A DNA stretch of 23,132 bases from an uncultured Hungatella sp. (GTDB lineage Bacteria; Bacillota; Clostridia; Lachnospirales; Lachnospiraceae), in the NCBI GenBank assembly GCA_910588325.1, contig CAJUPP010000061.1, positions 1 through 23,132 on the forward strand, read 5' to 3'. This document shows positions 8,671 through 15,030 of the stretch, one piece after another; the first letter of the stretch is position 1; every line of letters starts with the position of its first letter. The notes beneath the pieces are model-generated. The model ran no database searches and was not told the DNA's origin. It saw only the letters and a list, made by a program, of their open reading frames with translations. Made by a program: the position numbers and the translations under genes.

Positions 8671-9447
8671 TTAGTTCAGATAATTCCGCATGGCTTTCAA
8701 TGCATTTTTTTCCAGCCGTGACACCTGTGCCTGACTGATATGGATTTCCTCGGCCACCTCGGTCTGGGTTTTTCCTTCGAAAAACCGCATGTCAATAATG
8801 TGACGTTCCCGTTCCGGCAGCCGCTTCATGGCTTCACTTAAGGAGATATCTTCCACCCAGTTTTCTTCCAGATTCTTTTTATCGCTGATTTGATCCATAA
8901 CATACAGAGGGTCTCCGCCGTCTGTGTATACCGGTTCATAGAGACTGACCGGAGTCTGGATAGCGTCCAGGGCATAAGTAATCTCTTCTTTGCTGATGCC
9001 GATTTCGTCGGCGATCTCCATAAGGGTAGGCTCTTTGGCGTTTTTTCTGGTCAGCCCCTCCTTTGCGTAGATGGCCTTGTAGGCAATGTCACGCAGGGAA
9101 CGGCTGACACGAATGGAATTATTGTCTCTTAAATATCTTCTCACTTCACCCAGGATCATTGGCACGGCATATGTGCTGAATTTTACATTCTGAGAAGTGT
9201 CAAAATTGTCAATGGCTTTGATCAGGCCGATGCATCCGATCTGAAATAAATCGTCTACGTTTTCATTGCTTCCGGAAAACCGTTGGATCACGCTTAAAAC
9301 CAGGCGCAGGTTGCCTTTGATGTATTTTTCACGGGCCTCCATGTCGCCTTCCTTGATTTTCTTAAAAAGCCCTTCTTTTTCTTCATTGGTCAGTAACGGA
9401 AGCTTTGAAGTATTTACTCCGCAGATTTCTACCTTGTATACCGCCAT
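8671..9447 (-). CDS. sigG: Sporulation sigma factor SigG (sigma-G)
   Basis: Sigma-G directs late forespore transcription during sporulation. The 258-residue protein starts with KVEICGVNTSKLPLL, the distinctive sigma-G N terminus. Region 2 includes NLRLVLSVIQRF and DDLFQIGCIGLIKAIDNFD, followed by VKFSTYAVPMILGEVRRYLRD. Region 4 is RLPERERHIIDMRFFEGKTQ with the helix-turn-helix AEEIHISQAQVSRLEK. It also keeps SLYEPVYTDGGDPLYVMDQ between regions 3 and 4, as in Bacillus SigG. A GGAGG ribosome site lies before the ATG. A sigma-F-like promoter (9487-9516) fits the known control of sigG. No sigE or spoIIGA lies in the window, so it stands alone here. Confidence 0.96.
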   Translation of the reverse strand: MAVYKVEICGVNTSKLPLLTNEEKEGLFKKIKEGDMEAREKYIKGNLRLVLSVIQRFSGSNENVDDLFQIGCIGLIKAIDNFDTSQNVKFSTYAVPMILGEVRRYLRDNNSIRVSRSLRDIAYKAIYAKEGLTRKNAKEPTLMEIADEIGISKEEITYALDAIQTPVSLYEPVYTDGGDPLYVMDQISDKKNLEENWVEDISLSEAMKRLPERERHIIDMRFFEGKTQTEVAEEIHISQAQVSRLEKNALKAMRNYLN

Positions 9448-9486
9448 AATCCATTACCTCCAGATTCAACATTTTGCTTATAACAG

Positions 9487-9516
9487 AATGATTTACGTTT
9501 TTGGATGGATTTATGC
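9487..9516 (-). promoter_or_regulatory. Candidate sigma-F type promoter of sigG
   Basis: On the minus strand, GCATA (9516-9512) is followed after exactly 15 bases by GTAAATCATT (9496-9487). This matches the Bacillus sigma-F pattern GYWTA-N15-GGNRANANTW at all -35 positions and most -10 positions. The start of transcription would lie about 35 bases before the sigG ATG. Confidence 0.45.
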
Positions 9517-9526
9517 GGAAGAAAGG

Positions 9527-9661
9527 ATGAAAAAAATTTCCTTTAAAATATTGCCGGAAGGCCTTGACAAGTTTAACTGCCTGTATGCATTGAAGCATAA
9601 GGATCTGGATGTTGCGGTTGTGTATGTAAATACGGTTACAGGAATGATCGAATATGTTTAG
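9527..9661 (+). CDS. Small hypothetical protein divergent from sigG
   Basis: This is a 44-residue open frame starting MKKISFKILPEGLDKF and ending VNTVTGMIEYV. I do not recognise a family. The sequence alternates beta-like hydrophobic stretches (VAVVYV) with charged residues and has no signal peptide or membrane span. A purine-rich GGAAGAAAGG directly precedes the ATG. An in-frame ATG at 9488 would give 57 residues but has no ribosome site and overlaps the presumed sigG promoter. It is divergent from sigG. It could be a real small gene or a chance frame. Confidence 0.35.
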   Translation: MKKISFKILPEGLDKFNCLYALKHKDLDVAVVYVNTVTGMIEYV

Positions 9662-9783
9662 GAGGTATATCTTCCATTATGTACCGTATGAGCTGGATAT
9701 GATAAAAGCAGGAGAACAGGAATTTCCATGCTCTTTAAGCCCTTTATTTACATCAAATCTCATTTCGTAAAAGAGAAGTGGAT

Positions 9784-10032
9784 ATGCTGCAGTATATAGG
9801 AAATTACGGGCTGTTAGACCCATGTATGCTGGGAGGATTTCCGGATGAGGTATTCCAATTGTTGGCGGCCAATACTCATATGCCGGCAGAAAGAATGGAA
9901 AGAATCGCCGAAACAACAAGGGAAAAGCTTAAATACCTTATGATGTTTTACAATGCAAGAAGATATGGAAAAAGGAAAAGTATCGATAGGAGGAGGTTCC
10001 ATGGAGAATGTCAGGATTCAGGTGCTGCATGA
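9784..10032 (+). CDS. Small hypothetical protein, overlaps the next ORF
   Basis: This is an 82-residue frame, MLQYIGNYGLLDPCMLGG..., with a mostly helical middle (MERIAETTREKLKYLMMFYNARRYG) and a basic C terminus. No family is recognised. A GTG two codons upstream (9778) is an alternative start; neither has a strong ribosome site, only AGAGAAG. Its last 32 bases overlap the start of the next ORF, whose AGGAGGAGG ribosome site lies inside this gene, a layout that suggests translational coupling. It has no membrane segment. Confidence 0.45.
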   Translation: MLQYIGNYGLLDPCMLGGFPDEVFQLLAANTHMPAERMERIAETTREKLKYLMMFYNARRYGKRKSIDRRRFHGECQDSGAA

Positions 10033-10309
10033 TAAGCTGATTGTCAGGGATATGCCCAGGCTTGTGATAGACTTAAATGGCAGGAAGAATGATATTGAGA
10101 CTGAGCAGCAGAAGATACCTTACCGAAAAAGCATAAGGGTCAGTAAAGATCTGCTTCAGGGCAAAAGAGCCAATGTTATGCAGACCGTCATGATGTATTA
10201 TTATTGGCAGGCATCTCATATTGCAGAAGGGTATGAAAGGCAGGCAGACTATCGTGAGAATATAATCCGCGGAAATGAAGAAAAAGTGGCAGACAACACA
10301 AGGAACTGA
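10001..10309 (+). CDS. Hypothetical protein, 102 residues
   Basis: A strong AGGAGGAGG ribosome site sits 4 bases before the ATG at 10001, good evidence that it is translated. The product begins MENVRIQVLHDKLIVRDMP and is soluble, with a basic centre (YRKSIRVSKDLLQGKR), a Tyr-rich stretch MMYYYWQASHIAEGYE and a charged C terminus. I do not recognise the family. The frame opens upstream at 9953 but without a ribosome site. It ends convergently, 34 bp from the stop of the minus-strand EamA transporter. With the two preceding small ORFs it forms an unexplained cluster behind sigG. Confidence 0.55.
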   Translation: MENVRIQVLHDKLIVRDMPRLVIDLNGRKNDIETEQQKIPYRKSIRVSKDLLQGKRANVMQTVMMYYYWQASHIAEGYERQADYRENIIRGNEEKVADNTRN

Positions 10310-10343
10310 GGAGGTACCAGACGAATGAACCTGCCGTTCTCTT

Positions 10344-11258
10344 TTATGTACGATGAGAAGCCACCCGATTCGTATGTGCCTTCCACTGAAGCCCGACAAG
10401 ACCTGCGATAAAAGCCATGGTTCCCGCCACCACATACACGGTGAGGGGCTCATGGAAGAACAGGATGCCCCAGGTGATGGCAAAGATTGCCATGGTGCTT
10501 TGAATGACAGGGACTATATAAAATGGCACCAGCTTTAAGGCGATGGCGTTGAGATAGAATCCCAGCCCCGTTATCATACCGAAGCCGATGACCGCGATAA
10601 GGCAGGAGAAGTCAGGAGTCACTGCTGTAAGCCCTCCCCTTGCGATTCCCGGTATGGTGGGAATAAAGGACAGGATGGAGGAGACGGTAAAAATGGACAG
10701 GTTGCTGTCTATGATGTCCATACGGTCGCCGATCATTTTCTGAGACAGCACATGGCTTCCGGCACAGGTGCCAGACAGTAAAAACAGAACCATGAGAAAT
10801 GCGTTGCCGCCTTGCACAAACACGGAGATGGGACGTCCGTTTAAAGAAATGCACAGCACCCCTCCCATGCACAGGAGAATGCAGAAAACCTTTCTCGGAG
10901 AAAGCTTTTCATGGAATAAAAGGACGCTGGAAAGGGTGATAAAAATAGTCTGTGCCGGCTGGGTTACGATGTTTCCATAGGATAAGCCGTGAGTCAGACC
11001 GTAATTTTCCGTAAAATAAGCCAGCCATTTGGCTGTGGCGCCAAACAGAATCCATTTCCAGTTTTCCCGGAGAAGCTTCCTGAAGTTTTCCGGGAATTTT
11101 TGCCGTTTTGCCAGCTTTAATAAAAGAAGAAACACAACGCCGGTGATAAAACGGAAGAAGGTGATAAATTCAGGTGCATAATACGGGCTGATCAGCTTTA
11201 CGCAGGTGCCTCCGAAGCTGAACATCAAAGCAACACACAATAAATACAAGTACCCCAT
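10344..11258 (-). CDS. EamA/DMT-superfamily transporter
   Basis: This 304-residue integral membrane protein has about ten hydrophobic segments arranged as two repeated halves, the hallmark of EamA (drug/metabolite) transporters. Visible signatures are the first helix GYLYLLCVALMFSFGGTCVK, the repeat-end pattern LLFHEKLSPRKVFCILLCMGGV in the first half, and the matching LFFHEPLTVYVVAGTMAFIAG in the second. AAGGAG lies 9 bases before the ATG. The substrate cannot be predicted; relatives export metabolites or amino acids, or import cofactor precursors. It may be read with coaX upstream on the same strand, but 321 bases separate them. The tail is convergent with the small-ORF cluster. Confidence 0.88.
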   Translation of the reverse strand: MGYLYLLCVALMFSFGGTCVKLISPYYAPEFITFFRFITGVVFLLLLKLAKRQKFPENFRKLLRENWKWILFGATAKWLAYFTENYGLTHGLSYGNIVTQPAQTIFITLSSVLLFHEKLSPRKVFCILLCMGGVLCISLNGRPISVFVQGGNAFLMVLFLLSGTCAGSHVLSQKMIGDRMDIIDSNLSIFTVSSILSFIPTIPGIARGGLTAVTPDFSCLIAVIGFGMITGLGFYLNAIALKLVPFYIVPVIQSTMAIFAITWGILFFHEPLTVYVVAGTMAFIAGLVGLQWKAHTNRVASHRT

Positions 11259-11280
11259 GATAATTTCTCCTTGGTTTATA

Positions 11281-11316
11281 TTGACCTGGAACAGTGTAAA
11301 ATCACTCCTGGGTCAA
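11281..11316. promoter_or_regulatory. Palindromic element upstream of the EamA gene
   Basis: TTGACC (11281-11286) and GGTCAA (11311-11316) are perfect inverted arms, with a further inner pair AGTG/CACT. It sits about 25 bases upstream of the EamA start codon. It could be a leader hairpin or an operator; there is no T run on the minus strand to make it a terminator for coaX. Confidence 0.35.
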
Positions 11317-11325
11317 AGGCGGTTT

Positions 11326-11589
11326 TTAATATAATTTTCGTTCGCTCTCTTTTCTGATTATGACAATCTGATTCAGGGCCTTAGGGTTGTCTGTGACAGC
11401 TTCGGTGCTTTCCAATATGGTTAGCTGGTCAATGTGATAACTGCTTCTATTATAATAGAAACAGTGCAGGGTGTAAAGAATTTGCTCCGAATATTCTGTT
11501 ACAGGACCATCAACAAACGAAGCCCTGGAAGTCTTGTCATAGATCCCCTTATAAATAGCCTGTTCCTTTCCGGTTGATCTCAGCAGCCT
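11326..11589 (-). pseudogene. Start-less open frame between coaX and EamA gene
   Basis: On the minus strand a frame stays open for 87 codons after overlapping the coaX stop, and ends at TAA 11328-11326. It contains no ATG or GTG, and its only TTG is late. The product reads like real protein (KEQAIYKGIYDKTSRASFVD, then ILYTLHCFYYNRSS), with mixed composition and no low complexity. It fills most of the 321-bp gap between coaX and the EamA gene. Possibilities are the 3' remnant of a deleted gene, a CTG-started small gene coupled to coaX, or chance. I do not recognise the family. Confidence 0.35.
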
Positions 11590-12350
11590 TTATTTTTATT
11601 ATATAAAACCAGAAGCCCCTTCAACAGCAGATCATCCTCATAGGCAATGGTATGACGGCACAGGGGTACAAGAAGCTTTGCCAGGCCGCCGGTGGATACT
11701 AAGGACGGAGGCGTGCCCAGTTCCTGCTCCATACGGTCGATGATGCCGTCGATCATGGCGGCGTTTCCGTAGAGAATGCCGGAGCGCATGCAGTCAATGG
11801 TGTTTTTTCCGATGACATTTCCCGGTGTATCCAGACTGATGAAGGGAAGCTGGGCGGCCTTGGTGCTTAAGGAATCCAGGGAAACACGAAGGCCCGGGAG
11901 AATCACGCCGCCGATATAGTTACCGGAAGCATCCACCACGGACATGGTGGTGGCGGTTCCCATATCGATGATGATGATGGGACAGGGGTACTCCTTGATG
12001 GCAGCCACCGCATCCACAATCATGTCACTTCCCACGGTCTTCGGATTATCCATGATGATATTCAGGCCGGTTTTCATGCCGGAGCCCACCAGCATGGGAC
12101 GGAAACCGCAGATTTTCTCTACAGCGGAGAGTATGGTGGAGTTTAAAGGAGGAACTACGGAGGAGAGAATGGCTCCTTCGATGGAGGAGGCACTGATACC
12201 GTGAATCTCCAGAATGCTTTTTATATTTACCGCATATTCCAGGTCTGTTTTTCCGCTGTTGGTGGTAACCCGTTCTACAAAATATGTCCTGTCGTTGTCG
12301 ATTCCTCCCACAACGATGTTGGTGTTTCCCATATCGATTGCTAAAATCAT
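11580..12350 (-). CDS. coaX: Type III pantothenate kinase
   Basis: CoaX phosphorylates pantothenate, the first step of coenzyme A synthesis. It belongs to the ASKHA fold and needs a monovalent cation. The 256 residues are the normal length. Motifs are the N-terminal phosphate-binding DMGNTNIVVG (6-15), GSDMIVDAVAA, the phosphate-2 motif IIDMGTATT, and the glycine-rich LVSTGGLAK near the C terminus. AAAGGAG lies before the ATG. It is transcribed away from coaBC, with 129 bp between them, so the first three enzyme activities of the CoA pathway sit side by side. The last residues overlap an unexplained open frame. Confidence 0.96.
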   Translation of the reverse strand: MILAIDMGNTNIVVGGIDNDRTYFVERVTTNSGKTDLEYAVNIKSILEIHGISASSIEGAILSSVVPPLNSTILSAVEKICGFRPMLVGSGMKTGLNIIMDNPKTVGSDMIVDAVAAIKEYPCPIIIIDMGTATTMSVVDASGNYIGGVILPGLRVSLDSLSTKAAQLPFISLDTPGNVIGKNTIDCMRSGILYGNAAMIDGIIDRMEQELGTPPSLVSTGGLAKLLVPLCRHTIAYEDDLLLKGLLVLYNKNKGC

Positions 12351-12380
12351 GACAGACTCCTTTCTTTCCCAACCTATTTA

Positions 12381-12389
12381 TGATATAAT
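12381..12389 (+). promoter_or_regulatory. Extended -10 promoter for coaBC
   Basis: TGATATAAT gives a perfect TATAAT (12384-12389) with the extended -10 TG. The -35 position (12361-12366, TTTCTT) is poor, as extended -10 promoters allow. The leader to the coaBC ATG is about 85 nt. Confidence 0.55.
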
Positions 12390-12479
12390 CTGGCAAGAGG
12401 ATGGCGCCGGCATCGGTTCACATCCCCAAAACAATATAAATCTAACATATTTTTATAAAAAACACAACGGAGGAAATAC

Positions 12480-13670
12480 ATGTTAAAGGGAAAGACAGTG
12501 ATTCTGGGAATCAGCGGAAGCATCGCTGCATATAAGATTGCTTCTCTGGCCAGCAGTCTAAAAAAACTGAATGCGGATGTTCAGGTAATTATGACGAAGA
12601 ACGCCACGGAGTTTATCACGCCGGTGACCTTTGAAAGCCTGACAGGCAATAAATGTCTGGTGGATACCTTTGACCGGAATTTCGAATTCCAGGTGGAGCA
12701 TGTAGCTCTGGCAAAGAGGGCGGATATCTTTATGCTAGCCCCGGCTACGGCCAATGTGATTGCCAAGGCGGCTCACGGGCTGGCGGACGACATGCTGACT
12801 ACCACGTTTCTGGCCTGCAAATGTCCCAAGTATATTTCTCCGGCTATGAATACTCAGATGTATGAGAATCCCATTACTCAGGATAATCTGAAAATCTGCA
12901 GCTCCTACGGCATGCACATCCTGGAGCCGGCGGTGGGCTACCTGGCCTGCGGAGATACGGGGGCAGGGAAGATGCCGGAACCGGAAGTTTTGCTGGAGGC
13001 AATTATCCATGAGATTGGATATCCCAGGGATCTGACAGGGAAAAAGGTCCTGGTAACCGCAGGGCCTACCAGAGAGAGCATCGATCCGGTCAGGTATATT
13101 ACCAATCATTCTACAGGCAAGATGGGATATGCCATTGCAAAAGTGGCATCCTGCCGGGGAGCCCAGGTGACTCTGGTAACGGGACCTGCCCATATCAAGA
13201 AGCCGGGATTTGTGAAGATAGTGGAGGTAGAAAGCGCCAAGGAGATGATGCGGGCAGTGCTTTTAGAGAGCAAGGAGCAGGATGCCATCATCAAGGCGGC
13301 AGCAGTGGCAGATTACCGTCCGGCAGTGATGGCCCAGGAGAAGATCAAGAAGAACCAGGGGGAACTGAATATTCCTCTGGAACGGACCGACGATATTCTG
13401 GGGTATCTGGGACAGCGCAAGAAGGAAGGACAGTTTCTGTGCGGATTTTCCATGGAGACGGAGAATCTGGTGGAGAATTCCAGGGAGAAGCTTAAGAAAA
13501 AGAATCTGGATATGGTGGTAGCCAACAGCTTAAAGCAGGAAGGGGCCGGGTTCGGAACAGATACCAATGTGGTGACGCTGATTACCAGAGAGGGAGAAGA
13601 GGCTCTGGGGAAGATGAGCAAGGAAGAGGTGGCGGATCGGATTCTCTCCCGGATTTTTCTGGAGAGATGA
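12480..13670 (+). CDS. coaBC: Bifunctional phosphopantothenoylcysteine decarboxylase/synthetase
   Basis: CoaBC joins cysteine to 4'-phosphopantothenate (CoaB) and decarboxylates the product to phosphopantetheine (CoaC). The 396 residues hold both domains. The N-terminal flavoprotein CoaC domain has GSIAAYK (13-19), catalytic His74 in EHVALAKRAD, Asn124 in PAMNTQMYENP and the flap cysteine Cys157 in ACGDTGAGKMPEP. The C-terminal CoaB domain (from about 185) starts VLVTAGPTRESIDPVRYI with NHSTGKMG, and has AAAVADYRP and the KIKK lysines. A GGAGG ribosome site precedes the ATG. It is divergent from coaX, and the shared gap may allow joint control. The gene is complete and intact. Confidence 0.97.
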   Translation: MLKGKTVILGISGSIAAYKIASLASSLKKLNADVQVIMTKNATEFITPVTFESLTGNKCLVDTFDRNFEFQVEHVALAKRADIFMLAPATANVIAKAAHGLADDMLTTTFLACKCPKYISPAMNTQMYENPITQDNLKICSSYGMHILEPAVGYLACGDTGAGKMPEPEVLLEAIIHEIGYPRDLTGKKVLVTAGPTRESIDPVRYITNHSTGKMGYAIAKVASCRGAQVTLVTGPAHIKKPGFVKIVEVESAKEMMRAVLLESKEQDAIIKAAAVADYRPAVMAQEKIKKNQGELNIPLERTDDILGYLGQRKKEGQFLCGFSMETENLVENSREKLKKKNLDMVVANSLKQEGAGFGTDTNVVTLITREGEEALGKMSKEEVADRILSRIFLER

Positions 13671-13805
13671 TTCGGAGAAAGGATCCGGAAATACCGGAGA
13701 GCCGGAGAGCTAAGAGGCCGCGGCAGCGGGCAGAATGGACAAAGGCGGCGGGACTAAGAAAGCAAGACTAAGAAAAAGAGGAGAACACCTAGGAGGATAA
13801 AAGAC

Positions 13806-14675
13806 ATGAGATATGAGGAATTTGAGATTGCGGTGGAGGGACAGGTATCTGGAGCAGTGAAGCTTCACAGCTATATTTTGGATGCAGTCAGTGTGGATTT
13901 AGAGAAGAAGAGGCCGGCTGTCATCGTCTGTCCGGGAGGGGGATACCGGATGCGTTCGGACAGGGAGGCGGAACCGGTGGTGATGCAGTTTTTGTCCATG
14001 GGATACCACAGCTTTCTGCTGGACTACAGCGTGGAGCCCAACCATTTCCCTACGGCCCTCAGAGAACTGGCGGAGGCTGTGGCTATTGTTCGGGAGCATT
14101 CGAATGGGTGGAATGTGAATCCGGAGAAAATCCTGGTGTGCGGATTCTCTGCGGCAGGGCATCTGTGCTGCAGCCTGGGGAATTTCTGGAATCAGGAATT
14201 TGTTTATGGGCCTATAGGGAGAAAGGCGGATGAGATTCGGCCTGACGGAATGATTCTGTGCTATCCGGTGATTACCAGCGGTCCTTACGCTCATGAGGGT
14301 TCCTTTGAATATCTTCTGGGAGAGGATGCGCTGAAAGGCGACAGGGAAGGCAGGAACCGTCCGGAGAGGGAAAAGCAGGTGTCCATGGAGCTGCAGGTGA
14401 CGGATCATACACCGCCGGCATTTATCTGGCACACTTTTGCGGATCAGGCGGTTCCTGTGGAAAACAGCCTGCTTCTGGCCTCGGCCCTCAGGAAAGCGGG
14501 CGTGAGCTTTGAACTTCACATATTCCCGAGAGGAGCCCATGGTTCGTCTCTGGCCAATGAGGAGACGTCCGGTATTCTGAGAAAGGAGCTGGTGATTCCG
14601 GAGGCCCAGGTCTGGATCTCCCTGGCACATACCTGGATTGAGAATTTGAAGGGGAACGGATTGCTTATGGGATAA
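13806..14675 (+). CDS. Alpha/beta-hydrolase, esterase of the acetyl-esterase/BD-FAE type
   Basis: This 289-residue alpha/beta-hydrolase has no signal peptide, so it is probably a cytoplasmic carboxylesterase. The oxyanion motif CPGGGY is at 42-47. Nucleophile Ser115 is in GFSAAGH, acid Asp213 in TFADQAVPVENS, and His245 in RGAHG. The overall order matches the Aes/xylan-esterase-like group that removes acetyl groups from imported sugars; substrate choice is inference. A TAGGAGGATAA ribosome site precedes the ATG. It lies 135 bp after coaBC; that spacer is purine-rich and has only a small TCCGG/CCGGA hairpin near 13682-13696, with no clear terminator, so cotranscription with coaBC is possible. 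Confidence 0.82.
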   Translation: MRYEEFEIAVEGQVSGAVKLHSYILDAVSVDLEKKRPAVIVCPGGGYRMRSDREAEPVVMQFLSMGYHSFLLDYSVEPNHFPTALRELAEAVAIVREHSNGWNVNPEKILVCGFSAAGHLCCSLGNFWNQEFVYGPIGRKADEIRPDGMILCYPVITSGPYAHEGSFEYLLGEDALKGDREGRNRPEREKQVSMELQVTDHTPPAFIWHTFADQAVPVENSLLLASALRKAGVSFELHIFPRGAHGSSLANEETSGILRKELVIPEAQVWISLAHTWIENLKGNGLLMG

Positions 14676-14679
14676 TAGA

Positions 14680-14708
14680 TAGACTTTGCTGCCTGAATAT
14701 GTTATACT
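14680..14708 (+). promoter_or_regulatory. Sigma-A promoter of a candidate small RNA
   Basis: TAGACT (14680-14685), then 17 bases, then TATACT (14703-14708) preceded by the extended -10 TG. It begins 5 bases after the esterase stop and points away from it. A transcript would start near 14715. Confidence 0.55.
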
Positions 14709-14714
14709 TGTATT

Positions 14715-14924
14715 GTATCAATGTGGGACCTAAGGAAAGCAGGTGATTTAATCATATGGCTGAAAAAGAAATGATGCTTATATGTCTTTAAAAAAGAGAC
14801 ATATAGACTTAAAGGTTATTCTTTCTTCATCCGGGGTTAATATCACGGAGCTTGATAGAATCAAAGAGTAAAATTGAATAGTGGCAGATAGGGGTGCAGA
14901 ATTTATCAAATAGCACCCTTTTTT
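14715..14924 (+). ncRNA. Candidate independent small RNA upstream of prfC
   Basis: A roughly 210-nt unit runs from a good promoter (14680-14708) to an intrinsic terminator (14891-14924), and prfC has its own promoter further down, so this unit appears separate. It holds a perfect 9-bp hairpin (14779-14787 with 14797-14805). It also holds an 11-codon ORF, MAEKEMMLICL (14756-14791), with AGGTG upstream, whose stop codon falls in the hairpin loop. It does not match 6S, tmRNA, SRP RNA or a riboswitch that I can recognise. Alternatives are a dual-function RNA or an attenuated leader of prfC. Confidence 0.45.
14891..14924 (+). terminator. Intrinsic terminator of the small RNA unit
   Basis: GGGTGC pairs with GCACCC (with a flanking G-T pair) around a loop of about 15 bases, directly followed by TTTTTT. 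It ends 106 bases before the prfC start codon. Confidence 0.75.
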
Positions 14925-14936
14925 AATATAGTAATG

Positions 14937-14973
14937 TCAGGGAAAAGGAAATGTCTGCCTTGACTTTCCCTGA
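14937..14973. repeat. Inverted repeat overlapping the prfC promoter
   Basis: TCAGGGAAA (14937-14945) and TTTCCCTGA (14965-14973) are perfect 9-bp inverted arms 19 bases apart. The right arm covers the end of the -35 box and the spacer of the prfC promoter, so it could be an operator. It shares CTTTCCCTGAA with the inverted repeat after prfC. Confidence 0.6.
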
Positions 14974-14988
14974 AATTCATACTACAAT
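14960..14988 (+). promoter_or_regulatory. Sigma-A promoter of prfC
   Basis: TTGACT (14960-14965), a 17-base spacer and TACAAT (14983-14988) form a near-consensus promoter. The transcript would start near 14995, leaving a leader of about 36 nt with an AGGAGA ribosome site. Confidence 0.72.
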
Positions 14989-15030
14989 AAGAACAATTTT
15001 ACCAATTTTTGATAAATCGGAGGAGATATC

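Noticed and set aside
9659..9800. Very short frames (7-23 codons) between the small ORFs after sigG
   Set aside because: No protein-like pattern or conserved start; too short to support.
13899..14630. Minus-strand 243-codon frame opposite the esterase
   Set aside because: The sense frame has a full catalytic triad and ribosome site; the antisense frame has neither motif nor start signal.
14779..14805. The 9-bp hairpin as an intrinsic terminator
   Set aside because: It is AT-rich and not followed by a T run; the better terminator is at 14891-14924.
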